This document shows positions 27,218 through 36,306 of a DNA stretch of 64,000 bases, in pieces. Position numbers and translations under genes: made by a program. Where the stretch lies: positions 2,229,501-2,293,500 of the forward strand of contig NZ_CP026692.1 of NCBI RefSeq assembly GCF_002949795.1, in the 5' to 3' direction. Positions within the stretch are counted from its first letter, which is position 1; each line of letters begins with the position of its first letter. Under the pieces are notes generated by a model. The model made no database searches and had not been told where the DNA came from. It was given only the letters and a program-made list of their open reading frames with translations. The DNA comes from Nostoc sp. 'Lobaria pulmonaria (5183) cyanobiont'. Its GTDB lineage: Bacteria; Cyanobacteriota; Cyanobacteriia; Cyanobacteriales; Nostocaceae.

Positions 27218-28342
27218 TTAACCCCTAGCCCCTAACTTTTGACCTGTGCCGTTTTTTTGTGCAGTATCACTTTCTGGTAGTTCGACGCCAAAGACACGGC
27301 TAAAAACTTTGGCGACTTTGTAGCCAGAATCAATCGATTCTAAAGGGTCTTTCCGCAGTCTGTGACGCAAGCATAGCGTAATTACACGATGGATATCATC
27401 AACTGTAACTTCAGCCCGTCCTTCATAAGCTGTTAAGGCTTTGGCGGCGCGGTTACTAACAATGTCACCCCGCAAACCATCCACATCCAATTCTGAACAG
27501 ACTTCAGAAATTTTCACCCGCAGATCGTAGTCAATTTTCACTTCTGGCAAAAGCTCTTGAGCATTGACAATTTGCTGTTGTAATGCTTCTTGCTGGGGTT
27601 TGTAGTTTTCGAGAAATACTGGCGGATTTTGGTCAAAATCCGCCCGTTGTTCCACTATTTGCACCCGCAAAGCTGGTTCTTTGACTGTGTGAATTTCTGC
27701 GTGCATCCCAAAGCGATCGAGTAATTGGGGGCGTAGTTCGCCTTCTTCGGGGTTCCCAGAACCGACAAGCACAAAACGTGCAGGGTGACGGATAGAAATA
27801 CCTTCTCGTTCTACAGTGTTCCATCCACTGGCAGCAGAGTCGAGTAACACATCTACAAGGTGGTCATCTAGTAAGTTGACTTCATCCACATAGAGAATGC
27901 CTCGGTTAGCCTTTGCTAGCAGTCCCGGTTCAAAAGCTTTGACACCTTCAGATAAAGCTTTCTCGATGTCGATTGTGCCACAAACTCGGTCTTCTGTAGC
28001 TCCTAGCGGCAGGTCTACCATTTGGACTTTTTTGTGAGCTACGGGAATTTCCGCCCCTTGTTCTAAAAGTTGGCGGACTTCATCGCTCATCAAGTCGGGG
28101 TCGCTAGGATCGCTACTGAAGGGGTCATTAGCAACCACAGAAATTTCTGGTAGCAGATCCGCCAGCGCCCGGATAGTTGTGGATTTCCCGGTGCCGCGAT
28201 CGCCCATAATCATTACACCCCCAATTTTGGGGTCAATCACGTTCAATAGCAGCGCCAGTTTCATTTCTTCCTGGCCGACAATTGCCGTAAAAGGAAATAC
28301 TATGCGACGCGCACTTGCCGTGGATTGAGCAGTTGGACTCAC
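27218..28342 (-). CDS. chlI: Magnesium chelatase ATPase subunit I
   Basis: ChlI is the AAA+ subunit that, with ChlD and ChlH, inserts Mg2+ into protoporphyrin IX at the start of chlorophyll synthesis. The 374-aa product has Walker A GDRGTGKS at 47-54, Walker [12 protein letters not shown] at 148-158, and sensor/arginine-finger regions [19 protein letters not shown]. Length is typical. The start [10 protein letters not shown] is a normal cyanobacterial N-terminus. This gene supports assignment to an oxygenic phototroph. A 7-bp GCGGAGC/GCTCCGC hairpin (27188-27208) follows the stop on the reverse strand. Confidence 0.96.
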   Translation of the reverse strand: MSPTAQSTASARRIVFPFTAIVGQEEMKLALLLNVIDPKIGGVMIMGDRGTGKSTTIRALADLLPEISVVANDPFSSDPSDPDLMSDEVRQLLEQGAEIPVAHKKVQMVDLPLGATEDRVCGTIDIEKALSEGVKAFEPGLLAKANRGILYVDEVNLLDDHLVDVLLDSAASGWNTVEREGISIRHPARFVLVGSGNPEEGELRPQLLDRFGMHAEIHTVKEPALRVQIVEQRADFDQNPPVFLENYKPQQEALQQQIVNAQELLPEVKIDYDLRVKISEVCSELDVDGLRGDIVSNRAAKALTAYEGRAEVTVDDIHRVITLCLRHRLRKDPLESIDSGYKVAKVFSRVFGVELPESDTAQKNGTGQKLGARG

Positions 28343-28746
28343 TAAATTACCTTAACAATATTTTTCTTATTACAGTTCTTTATTGTGACACAGGTGGGGT
28401 GTGGGGGAATGTGAAGATCGGGGGGCAGGGGAGCAGGGAAGCAGGGGAGGAGTTGCAGTAAGTTTTACCCCTGCGCACCTTTGCACCTCTGCCTCTTGTG
28501 TCCAATGCCCCATTTCCCATACCAAATACCTATTGGGCACAAATGCCTACTAGCTGCGTCAACTATAACTATCTTAATTTGTCTGTTTTAGTTTCTTGGT
28601 GCAAAAGTTCCATAAGTAAGGAACAAACAACTACCAACTAATCAATCCTGTAGTAAGCATAAATACTTGTAAACTATATGGTTAGTAGATTCAATTTTAA
28701 AAACTAGCAATGGCGTGTGTGGGTAGCTAATGCATCATTCAAATCC
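28343..28746. other. Divergent spacer between chlI and the GHL10 gene
   Basis: About 400 bases with no gene. A G-rich tract of GCAGGGGAGCAGGGAAGCAG type (28425-28450) is a degenerate repeat common between Nostoc genes. The chlI promoter lies at the left side and the GHL10 gene's at the right; neither shows a clear consensus. Confidence 0.4.
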
Positions 28747-29970
28747 ATGAAATCACTTTTTATTGTTCAAAGTTGGCGGCGTAGATGCACAGCAGCTTGT
28801 CGTCAGACATCGCTCAAGTATCTTTTTCCGATTCTCATTTTAATATCCTTTATTACAGTATTACTGGTAGACAGTTTCACCCCTGCCATCGCACAGATAC
28901 CCCGTCAGGAAATTCGCGGGGTTTGGATGACCACTAATGATTTTGACACCCTCAAGAATCGAGACAAAGTACAGGATGCAGTGAGTCAACTGCGGCGGAT
29001 GAACTTCAATACAATCTATCCTGTGGTGTGGAATTCTGGCTATGTGATGTATCCCAGTGCCCTAGCACAAAGTGCAGGTATTCAACCTTTTGTCTACAAA
29101 GGTTCAGATGGACATGATATTCTTGCAGACCTGATTAACCAAGCCCATCATCAAGGATTGCTAGTGATTCCCTGGTTTGAGTTTGGTTTTATGGCTCCCC
29201 CAACCTCAGAATTAGCACTAAATTACCCGAATTGGTTTACACAAAAGCGGGATGGTAGCCAAACTTCAAACAGTGCGGCTGGTGAGGTGATGTGGCTCAA
29301 TCCGTTCCTTCCACAAGTGCAAGAGTTTATCACCAATCTAGTGCTGGAAACTGTTACTCAATATGATGCCGATGGTATTCAGTTTGACGATCACATGAGT
29401 TTGCCTCACGAGTTTGGCTACGACCAATATACAGTTGCTTTGTACACCAAAGAAACAAATAATCCTCCCCCAAAAAATCCCCAAGATGCGGTATGGGTAA
29501 AGTGGCGGGCAGATAAAATTACCGCGTTCATGATAGAACTTAATCAAGCTGTGAAACAGAGAAAACCCCAGGCGATTTTCTCTGTTTCTCCTAATTACTA
29601 TGATTTGGCTTACAAGTTTCACTTGCAAGATTGGCTAGGTTGGATGCGACAAAATATTGTGGACGAATTAATTGTGCAAATTTATCGTCCCGATCTAAAA
29701 AGTTTTGTGGCAAATATTTCCCGCGCAGAAATTCAAGAAGCACAACAAAAAATTCCAACTGGAGTTGGCATTATGACAGGGTTACGAAATAACCCAGTTC
29801 CTATGCAGCAAATCAAGTCTCAGGTGCGGGCCGCCCAAGAACGAGGTCTAGGCGTAACCTTCTTTTATTATGAAAGTCTTTGGAACGATGCTCTAGAATC
29901 TTTAAATGAGCGACAAGCTGGATTTGAAAATCTTTTTCCATCTCCTGCACTCCGCGCCAGAGTTGAATGA
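28747..29970 (+). CDS. GHL10-like glycosyl hydrolase-type protein, exported
   Basis: I start it at ATG 28747 (407 aa); the frame extends to a GTG at 28717 that has no ribosome binding site. A signal peptide at about 25-50 (LFPILILISFITVLLV, cleavage near AIAQ) precedes a TIM-barrel domain of the GHL10/DUF187 family (PF02638). Landmarks are EIRGVWMTTNDFDTL, NTIYPVVWNSG, GLLVIPWFEFGF and DGIQFDDHMSLP. These proteins are thought to act on polysaccharide or peptidoglycan, but activity is largely uncharacterised. It is a single transcription unit, divergent from chlI. Confidence 0.85.
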   Translation: MKSLFIVQSWRRRCTAACRQTSLKYLFPILILISFITVLLVDSFTPAIAQIPRQEIRGVWMTTNDFDTLKNRDKVQDAVSQLRRMNFNTIYPVVWNSGYVMYPSALAQSAGIQPFVYKGSDGHDILADLINQAHHQGLLVIPWFEFGFMAPPTSELALNYPNWFTQKRDGSQTSNSAAGEVMWLNPFLPQVQEFITNLVLETVTQYDADGIQFDDHMSLPHEFGYDQYTVALYTKETNNPPPKNPQDAVWVKWRADKITAFMIELNQAVKQRKPQAIFSVSPNYYDLAYKFHLQDWLGWMRQNIVDELIVQIYRPDLKSFVANISRAEIQEAQQKIPTGVGIMTGLRNNPVPMQQIKSQVRAAQERGLGVTFFYYESLWNDALESLNERQAGFENLFPSPALRARVE

Positions 29971-30081
29971 GCTTTTTGTTTAAGATGATGTTAATGAGTT
30001 CGTAGTAAGCATTTTAGTCATTATTTTCTAAGTACTAAAATGCTTACTAAAAACTCTTCATTACTAGCTTGATATAATTTC

Positions 30082-30765
30082 CTATTTCCCACTTCCTACT
30101 CCTAACTCAGCATGGCAATCTTCTACCGAAGTGCGTTGTCGCATGGCATTAACTAAAGCCTCGTAGCTAGACCAATTTTCTTCTAGTAGAGTTTTTGCCT
30201 GGAGGATATGAAAACGCAGTTTTTGCTGATAAACTGATTCAGAAAAGCCTAAAATTGTCAAGACTCCTATCAGCTTGCTTTTATCATCAGTTCCACCCTC
30301 AGCATTATTAAAAACCAGGGTTTCAGCAGCAATACCCGCCATCCAAACAGTGCAGTAGCGGTCTAGCATTTGGGCGCTGATTTTACCTACTTCTAGTTGA
30401 GATGCTAATTCGTTATCATCAAAGCTAACGCCGCCTTGCCCTGATTGCCCCTGTTTCCAGGCTTCCCAAGCGCTGAGTGTGTAGCCGGTAACGGGAATAC
30501 CCAACAGGTAAGCAACCAAGAAATGCCCTGCTTCGTGGTGGACGATGCGATCGCGGTGTTCTTTTGAAAAACCAGCAATCCAATCTAAAAAGATAGTACC
30601 ACCCTTGCCTTGCAGGCTGAAGCTATCTAATGTCGCTATGCCTAATATGGTGAAGGTAGCAACTGCTGGGACTGCCGGTGATAAGTTTAAGAATGGCCCC
30701 ACCAGTACCGATAGGGTCATCAGAAAGATAGATATTGCAACTAAATTGAGGCTAGTTTGGCTCAT
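30082..30765 (-). CDS. M41-like zinc peptidase without an AAA domain
   Basis: The 227-aa protein has one or two hydrophobic segments at about 8-45 and a peptidase-M41-like C-terminal domain with the zinc motif HHEAGHFLVAYLLG (HEAGH at 77-81). Unlike FtsH, there is no AAA+ ATPase module, so it cannot unfold substrates by itself. Stand-alone homologues occur in cyanobacteria and plants, but their function is not settled. The third zinc ligand (an acidic residue further on, possibly in AEGGTDDKSK) is plausible. Single gene, convergent with the GHL10 gene. Confidence 0.8.
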   Translation of the reverse strand: MSQTSLNLVAISIFLMTLSVLVGPFLNLSPAVPAVATFTILGIATLDSFSLQGKGGTIFLDWIAGFSKEHRDRIVHHEAGHFLVAYLLGIPVTGYTLSAWEAWKQGQSGQGGVSFDDNELASQLEVGKISAQMLDRYCTVWMAGIAAETLVFNNAEGGTDDKSKLIGVLTILGFSESVYQQKLRFHILQAKTLLEENWSSYEALVNAMRQRTSVEDCHAELGVGSGK

Positions 30766-31130
30766 TGAGAGTTTTCTGAGTATCTGCTTAATCTTTATTT
30801 ATTATGAGGCAATGTTTACAACGGGCGTAGATGCAGCACAGCTTTTGTATCAAGCTAGTTGTAGCGATCGCCTAATTTTTTCATCTCACACCTAATTAAA
30901 TTACTGGCTTAACATCAGTCTTCAGAATTTTGAAGTTTTACCCCGATTTATCGAGCCGTTACTGAATAAGTCTTTAAGCTAAGTAACTGGTTATAAGTGC
31001 TATTAATCAGTAGAAAGTGGTAAATTTTACCCACTACTGACTACTTTTTATTTGTCGCTGAAGACCCCAATAATTATGTTGATTTCTATTCAGTTACTTA
31101 TCTTTATTTTTTATACACATCTTAAAGCTT
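30766..31130. other. Spacer before the GT4 gene, no gene seen
   Basis: 365 bases between the divergent M41-like gene and the glycosyltransferase. A reverse-complement ORF overlapping the M41 gene's start (30545-30895) is a shadow. An imperfect inverted repeat AGTGGTAAATTTTACCCACT (31015-31034 region) is the only structure noted; it may be an operator or a terminator-like element. Confidence 0.4.
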
Positions 31131-32189
31131 ATGCGAATCATACATATTTTGAACGACGTTCAAGAAATAGGTAACGGTATTGTGAATGTGGCTGTGGATC
31201 TGGCTTGTCTACAGGCAAAATCTGGTTATGAAGTCGCGGTTATTTCTGCTGGTGGGGAATACGAGGCTTTACTAGATATTTGTGGTGTCAAACATTACCA
31301 ATTAGACCAAAGCAGAAAACCGATAAATACGATCAAAGCGGCTATGCGTTATCGAACGATCGCAGCTGAATTTCAACCGGATATTGTTCATGCCCACATG
31401 ATGACGGGAGTAATACTAGCACGTATTTTTAAAGGAAACAAATATGCTTTAGTTTCTACAGTCCACAACGAATTTCAGCGTGCCAGCCTGCTGATGGGTT
31501 TAGCTGACAGGGTAATTGCTGTCAGTCAGGCTGTATGTGATTCTATGATTAGGCGTGGTATTCCAGAAAACAAGTTGCGGGTGGTGTGTAACGGAACTTT
31601 AGGCAGTCCCCGCACCCGACAGATACAAGATTATCAACCTTTAGCATTACAGCATCCAGCGATCGCTACTGTAGCCGGGATGTATCAACGCAAGGGAATT
31701 GCTGAGTTAATTGCTGCCTTTGAACAAATCGCCTCAGATTTTCCTCAAGCCCATCTTTATTTGGTAGGAAATGGCCCTGATAAACAGCTATTTGAGGCAC
31801 AGGCACAAGCAACTTCTGTAAAAGAACGCATTCATTTTGAAGGCTTCCAACCGGAACCTCAACGCTATCTGATATCTTGTGACATCTTTGTACTAGCTTC
31901 CCACCGCGATCCTTGCCCTTTGGTACTTTCGGAAGCTAGAGAAACTGGAACTGCGATCGTCGGTACTCAAGTAGACGGGATTCCTGAAGCTTTAGACAAC
32001 GGGCGAGCAGGTCTTTTGGTGCCAGCAAAAGATAGTCATGCTTTAGCTGGGGTTTTAGTGCAATTACTGAGTAATGCCGAGATGCTGGACGAGTGGAAAC
32101 AGCGGGCAAAGAAAAACCTACAGAGGCTAAGTGTTGCCCGCGTTCATCAGGAAACAATGACAGTGTATCGGGAGTTAATTACAGAATGA
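31131..32189 (+). CDS. Glycosyltransferase family 4 (GT-B fold)
   Basis: This 352-aa GT-B enzyme starts MRIIHILNDVQEIGNG and has an N-terminal acceptor domain. The C-terminal nucleotide-sugar domain carries GNGPDKQLF and DIFVLASHRDPCPLVLSEARETG, which contains the EX7E-type glutamates, followed by IPEALDNGRAGLLV. GT4 members transfer sugars for exopolysaccharide, lipopolysaccharide or lipids; substrate cannot be predicted. No polysaccharide operon is nearby. It is followed by a PEP-CTERM gene on the other strand. Confidence 0.85.
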   Translation: MRIIHILNDVQEIGNGIVNVAVDLACLQAKSGYEVAVISAGGEYEALLDICGVKHYQLDQSRKPINTIKAAMRYRTIAAEFQPDIVHAHMMTGVILARIFKGNKYALVSTVHNEFQRASLLMGLADRVIAVSQAVCDSMIRRGIPENKLRVVCNGTLGSPRTRQIQDYQPLALQHPAIATVAGMYQRKGIAELIAAFEQIASDFPQAHLYLVGNGPDKQLFEAQAQATSVKERIHFEGFQPEPQRYLISCDIFVLASHRDPCPLVLSEARETGTAIVGTQVDGIPEALDNGRAGLLVPAKDSHALAGVLVQLLSNAEMLDEWKQRAKKNLQRLSVARVHQETMTVYRELITE

Positions 32190-32346
32190 GGGGATGGGGC
32201 AAAACAGTTCCGAGTTCCGAGTGCTGAGTCAATAAGTGAGATTCGCAACTCAGCACAGGCTCAATGTCCTGCTACCGCTAACAGCAATCCTGAAAGGCAT
32301 TGGGCATTGGTGATTGTCAGTTATGTTTTACTAGTCCCCAGTCCCC

Positions 32347-33003
32347 TTAACAGAGCGATCGCTTTACTTTGAAAGCTACGCCTAAAGCGCCAAAGACTAG
32401 TACACCCAAAATGTTAGTTGATTCAGGAACGGCAGTATAATAAGCAGCCACCCTGATCGGCCCATCTTTATCTGTTTGCTCTGCTGGAATTGGTGGAATG
32501 ATTCCAGCACCTGGCGCTAGATTAGGCAGGCTAGCGAATGGATTGTAAAACAGGGTTCCATTTGGGATGACGCCGCCACTAAAAGTGATAGTACTACCAG
32601 CAATGTTAATGTCTGTAAAAATATCCTTTAAATCGGAGTTAGTAGAGTTACCAATTTTCCCATCTCCATTAACATCTCCCCATTGCACTGGTTCATTATC
32701 AAATGGTGGAGTAGAATTCGGATTACTATAAGACAGCGTTTTTAAATCAAAGACCAAGCTGTTTATATCGTGACCAGTGGCATTTAAAAAGTTATTAGCT
32801 ACATCTGGAACACCATATTCTATTACTTGCCCTGGTAGGTAATCTGTAAGGGTTCTTGGTTTTTTTGCATCGAGTATATCTTGGTTTTTAGTCGTCACAA
32901 TGGGTTCTACAAAAATGACGGCTTTTGCTGGTGTCCAAGACAAAAAACTAATTCCTGCTGCTCCGAGAACAGACAAGGCTATTTTTGTGGCAATTCTAGT
33001 CAT
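32347..33003 (-). CDS. Exported PEP-CTERM-like protein with EF-hand/dockerin-like loop
   Basis: The 218-aa protein has a signal peptide (about 1-28) and, at about 108-128, GDVNGDGKIGNSTNSDLKDI, a D-x-N-x-D-G-type calcium loop as in dockerin or EF-hand modules. The C-terminus has VPES instead of VPEP, followed by a hydrophobic helix and the basic KVKRSLC, a variant exosortase signal. Function is unknown; the loop suggests calcium-dependent structure at the cell surface. It faces the GT4 gene convergently. Confidence 0.7.
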   Translation of the reverse strand: MTRIATKIALSVLGAAGISFLSWTPAKAVIFVEPIVTTKNQDILDAKKPRTLTDYLPGQVIEYGVPDVANNFLNATGHDINSLVFDLKTLSYSNPNSTPPFDNEPVQWGDVNGDGKIGNSTNSDLKDIFTDINIAGSTITFSGGVIPNGTLFYNPFASLPNLAPGAGIIPPIPAEQTDKDGPIRVAAYYTAVPESTNILGVLVFGALGVAFKVKRSLC

Positions 33004-33370
33004 ATTTGTGTCCTTTGGATATTGATTAACAGAATGCTATACCAGATGATTTAAATCAAACAGCAAAAACTCGCTTTTCAACTGCTATCTACCTGCTAGA
33101 TAAATAGTGGTTAATGTGTGCTTGCTCACTGAGTTGATATTTACTCATAGGTTGATTTATAAAGCAATTCTTGTAATGCTTTATCACAATAAATAGTAAT
33201 TTCACGCAATCTTTATCAAAAATCCAAATTAGAACTTCTACATTGACAGATTAGACAATATATGAATCATAAGTAATTATCCTGACTCCTAAAGAACTGT
33301 GGTTTATTTCTGTCTTAACGGGACGCTACATAGCAGGCTTGAAATGAAATGGTTATAAGATTTAGAGACT
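33004..33370. other. Intergenic spacer, no gene seen
   Basis: AT-rich DNA of about 370 bases containing the promoter of the leftward PEP-CTERM gene. No RNA or ORF is supported. It ends at the left end of the MITE-like element at 33371. Confidence 0.35.
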
Positions 33371-33476
33371 ATAGCGCTTCTTGTTTGCGTGAGGTACACC
33401 CGTAGGGGCACGGCACTGCCGTGCCCCTACACCCCACGATATAATTCTTGTACCGCATCTGAATGGGAACCGCTAT
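33371..33476. repeat. MITE-like element with a perfect central palindrome
   Basis: Ends ATAGCGCTTC (33371-33380) and GAACCGCTAT (33467-33476) are near-perfect inverted repeats. The centre has two 14-base perfect arms, GTAGGGGCACGGCA (33402-33415) and TGCCGTGCCCCTAC (33417-33430), around a single C. The type is frequent in Nostoc genomes, from memory. It supplies the first codons of the following ORF. Confidence 0.65.
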
Positions 33477-33985
33477 ATGGCAAACGGCTTGCTGATTTTG
33501 AGCAAGAAATTTTAGTACGTTGTCCCCAATGCGATGCCTACGGCGGGCTGCGCCTACGCATTGCCAAGGTATTGACTGTAAACTCTGAGGAATCAAGTCT
33601 CAATTCCATCAAAAGAATTACCTGTCAGCACTGTAGCTATACAAAACAACAGTCAAAGGATGGCAATCGAAAAGCCGCATTGTTATTGTGGCAGAACAAT
33701 TACAGAAATAAAAGAAATTCTCGCTATGGAATATTAGACCATTTTTTTGGCTTGCCCCTGTGGCTACAAATCTCTTGTTGCGGTCAGGTGCTATGGGCAT
33801 ATAATGAAGCTCATTTGAACTTCCTGGAAAGCTATGTTCAATCAAGGTTGCGAGAACGCTTGCCAGACGAATCATTAGGCTGGCACAATGGCAGCCTTGC
33901 CACTCGCCTACCGCGATGGATCAAGCTGACGCAGCATCGGGAAAAAGTTTTACAGAAAATTCAACAGTTAAAGCACAGATTATAA
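33389..33985 (+). CDS. Zinc-ribbon-type protein with repeat-derived N-terminus
   Basis: The 198-aa frame includes two CxxC pairs (RCPQC near 50-54 and TCQHC near 79-83), as in a TFIIB-like zinc ribbon, then a long helical region with FGLPLWLQISC and LRERLPDE. Similar cyanobacterial proteins begin near EPLYGKRLADFEQEI, which here starts at about codon 27. The first 29 codons come from the MITE and the apparent ATG at 33389 lies in it. The original start has probably been replaced, so real translation start and function are uncertain. I do not know the family function. Confidence 0.55.
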   Translation: MRYTRRGTALPCPYTPRYNSCTASEWEPLYGKRLADFEQEILVRCPQCDAYGGLRLRIAKVLTVNSEESSLNSIKRITCQHCSYTKQQSKDGNRKAALLLWQNNYRNKRNSRYGILDHFFGLPLWLQISCCGQVLWAYNEAHLNFLESYVQSRLRERLPDESLGWHNGSLATRLPRWIKLTQHREKVLQKIQQLKHRL

Positions 33986-33993
33986 TCAACGCT

Positions 33994-34821
33994 TTAATCT
34001 TGTTGATGAGCAAATTTATAACCACCCCATAAAGAAAGAGCGATCGCAACTACCAGCAAAATCGGTATGCTGTACCAAGGAAACTGAGACAAGGGTAGAT
34101 GGGCAACTGCACGCAATCCAATGCTGGCGTAGGTTAGTGGCAACAGGTAAACTAGAACTTTGAGAGCCGCTGGTAATGTAGCAGGGTCAAAGAAAGTCGC
34201 TCCTAAGAACGACATGGGGATAATGATAAAATTATTGTAGAGTCCGACTGATTCGAGCGATCGCACACTCAACCCTACAATCACCCCTAATCCAGCAAAT
34301 ACCGCACAATTCAGCGCCACTAACAGTAAAAACAGTGGGTTGAGAAAATTCCAGTTTCCAGTCAACAGCAGCGCTACCAAAATTACAGAACCAGAAGTCA
34401 TCAAACCCCGCACGACTCCCGCCAGCATTTTACCGATGTACAACGCTAAGGGATGTATAGGAGTTAACAATAGTTCCTCAAAGGTTTTGGTAAATAGTCT
34501 GTCTCCACAAATTGAAAATGTCGTTCCAGCAAAGCTAACCGTCATCGACGATAGCGCCACCATTCCCGGTAATATAAATTCCAAATAGTTGTCATAGTTA
34601 CCACTAATTCCTGAACCGGGTTTGATGGAACTACCCAAACCCAAGCCAAAAGCTAAAATATATATCAGTGGCGATATTAAGCCTGATGCAGCAACTGGTA
34701 GGATTCTCACGCGTAAATCTAACCAATCTCCCCAAAAAATAGTCAGACTATCAGCTAGGAAGATTTGAAGTTGCGAAGTTTTGAACCTCTTGCCCGAAAG
34801 TAGCGCTCTTTGAGATGTCAC
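33994..34821 (-). CDS. ABC-2 type transporter permease
   Basis: The 275-aa protein has six predicted spans at about residues 43-62, 82-105, 129-155, 160-182, 192-213 and 240-262. It also has the family-typical SFAGTTFSICGDRLFTKTFE and ELLLTPIHPLALYIGK segments near 100-130. ABC-2 permeases (NodJ/DRA-like) export polysaccharides, drugs or other solutes with an ATPase partner. No ATPase gene is adjacent on this strand, so the partner is encoded elsewhere. It converges on the zinc-ribbon gene with 8 bases between stops. Confidence 0.87.
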   Translation of the reverse strand: MTSQRALLSGKRFKTSQLQIFLADSLTIFWGDWLDLRVRILPVAASGLISPLIYILAFGLGLGSSIKPGSGISGNYDNYLEFILPGMVALSSMTVSFAGTTFSICGDRLFTKTFEELLLTPIHPLALYIGKMLAGVVRGLMTSGSVILVALLLTGNWNFLNPLFLLLVALNCAVFAGLGVIVGLSVRSLESVGLYNNFIIIPMSFLGATFFDPATLPAALKVLVYLLPLTYASIGLRAVAHLPLSQFPWYSIPILLVVAIALSLWGGYKFAHQQD

Positions 34822-35643
34822 GTGCTTTCAAATACTTGTTAAAATTTCATTAAGTGTTAATTTACATTGTTTTACAGATCAATTGCTAGGGGTAACAAAA
34901 ATATCTCATGCTAAAAATTTAAAATTAACAACAAAAGTTAGATAGTTTAAGCATTCTGAACTAGATTAATTGTGAAAGATAAATTAGTTATAGCAATCCT
35001 ATCTAAGTTGTGAAAAATACTTTTTTTAACGAACCGCAAAGGCGCAAAGGACGCGAAGAAGGAGATTAAGGAGAAAAAAAAGAATTTATATATGATAACA
35101 ATTAAAAATATGGTATAATTATTAAACTGAATTCATAATTAGGTGGGCGTTAAAAAATACAAATAGATTAAGAAATGTAAATTCCTTAAAAGCTTATATT
35201 CAAAGCGTTTATGGTACTTTACATAAGTTTACGTGGTTTGGTTTAATTGTGCCTACCTACTTAAATTGATTGATAAAATCAAGCAACACAGAAAAACCCC
35301 AAGGTTATAACTAATAACAATTAATTAATCTTCAAATCAATATACTCACTAATTATTCAAAATGGAAAAAATAAGCGATTAGTATGGCTTGACATAAATT
35401 CAGCTATTATTTTAATTAGCCGCACAAGTTCTGGGACAACTTGTCTAATGTAGGCAAACTTTCGCCACAGTATATAATATTAAATTTTTGTCCCGATATC
35501 TAGATAAACTAGTATTTTTCTCATTTAACAAGAATATCCCAGAGAAAATCACAGGCAATTACAGTCAAGAATAGGCATACTGAAAGAGGGAGAAAACTTT
35601 AGACCACTCCCTCCCAAATCGGCGTGAAGGTGATTAAGCAACA
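34822..35643. other. Long AT-rich divergent spacer with regulatory-looking repeats
   Basis: 820 bases without a gene. Features: a GCAAAGGCGCAAAGGACGCG-type repeat near 35037-35056; a 48-bp element (35218-35265) shared with the scyA upstream region; and a perfect inverted repeat ACAAGTT-7-AACTTGT at 35424-35444, about 200 bases before the DUF3172 start. The last could be an operator. Promoters for the divergent ABC permease and DUF3172 genes must be in here. Confidence 0.5.
35218..35265 (+). promoter_or_regulatory. 48-bp element shared with the scyA upstream region
   Basis: Begins TTTACATA, has a central TTTGGTTTA and ends ACCTACTTAA. The copy at 52795-52842 agrees at about 37 of 48 positions without gaps. 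It lies 379 bases before the DUF3172 start. Function is unknown; its conservation between two unlinked intergenic regions is the only evidence that it matters. Confidence 0.45.
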
Positions 35644-36183
35644 ATGAAACGTAAATCTACTGGTAGATCGGCTACTACTTCTAAACCCTCTATTTTCCAA
35701 TCCCCTCTATTTAACTTCACCACCATCGCAATTATGGGAGGGGTGTTGATTTTGGGAATTGGGATTGGCATTGCTTTTAGTTCTACAACCACGTTAGCCC
35801 CATCAAATGTGGCTTCTCGTGAATTCATTGACACCAAAGCACCAAACCCTGAAATTTGTGTGCAGTACGGAGCCAGCGCGATGGTGATGGACGCTAGGCT
35901 GTTTGTCACTCTCAACCCCTTTAATGTCTATGTTGCCCAGCCAAGTATGCGTCCTGGATGTGTGATTCGACAAAATAACTGGGCGCTTTTAGAGCAACGT
36001 AAGCTGGTGACATCTGAGCAGGTAAATGAGTGCAAAAATCGCCTGAACACCTTTGGCTTTACAGGTAATTTGGACAGTGATAAACCTGATATTAGGTGTA
36101 TATATCAGAATGAAGCTGCTCAAAACTTCTTCACCGCTCAACCGGGAGCAGTTGGAACACCTCAGGAAACGGATAGATTTTAG
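35644..36183 (+). CDS. DUF3172 family membrane-anchored protein
   Basis: This 179-aa protein has a basic N-terminus (MKRKSTGRSATTSKPSIFQS) and one membrane span (about 28-46). The soluble domain contains EFIDTKAPNPEICVQYGASA, RPGCVIRQNNWALLEQ and an ending IRCIYQNEAAQNFF. That pattern fits DUF3172, a family conserved in cyanobacteria and plastid-bearing plants, of unknown function. Cysteines at about 78, 101, 124 and 149 could pair. Its upstream region carries the 48-bp element also found before scyA. Confidence 0.75.
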   Translation: MKRKSTGRSATTSKPSIFQSPLFNFTTIAIMGGVLILGIGIGIAFSSTTTLAPSNVASREFIDTKAPNPEICVQYGASAMVMDARLFVTLNPFNVYVAQPSMRPGCVIRQNNWALLEQRKLVTSEQVNECKNRLNTFGFTGNLDSDKPDIRCIYQNEAAQNFFTAQPGAVGTPQETDRF

Positions 36184-36306
36184 ATTTTAGATTTTAGATT
36201 TGGGCATGGGGCATTGGAGAAATTCTTTCCTTGTCTACTTAATCCCCAATACCCAATCCCAGTCTCCAGTCCACAGTCCCCCACGATCGCATCTGCCTTT
36301 ATCAGC

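Noticed and set aside
30545..30895. 116-codon forward ORF overlapping the M41-like gene start
   Set aside because: It is antisense to a conserved gene and its own translation has no recognisable pattern.
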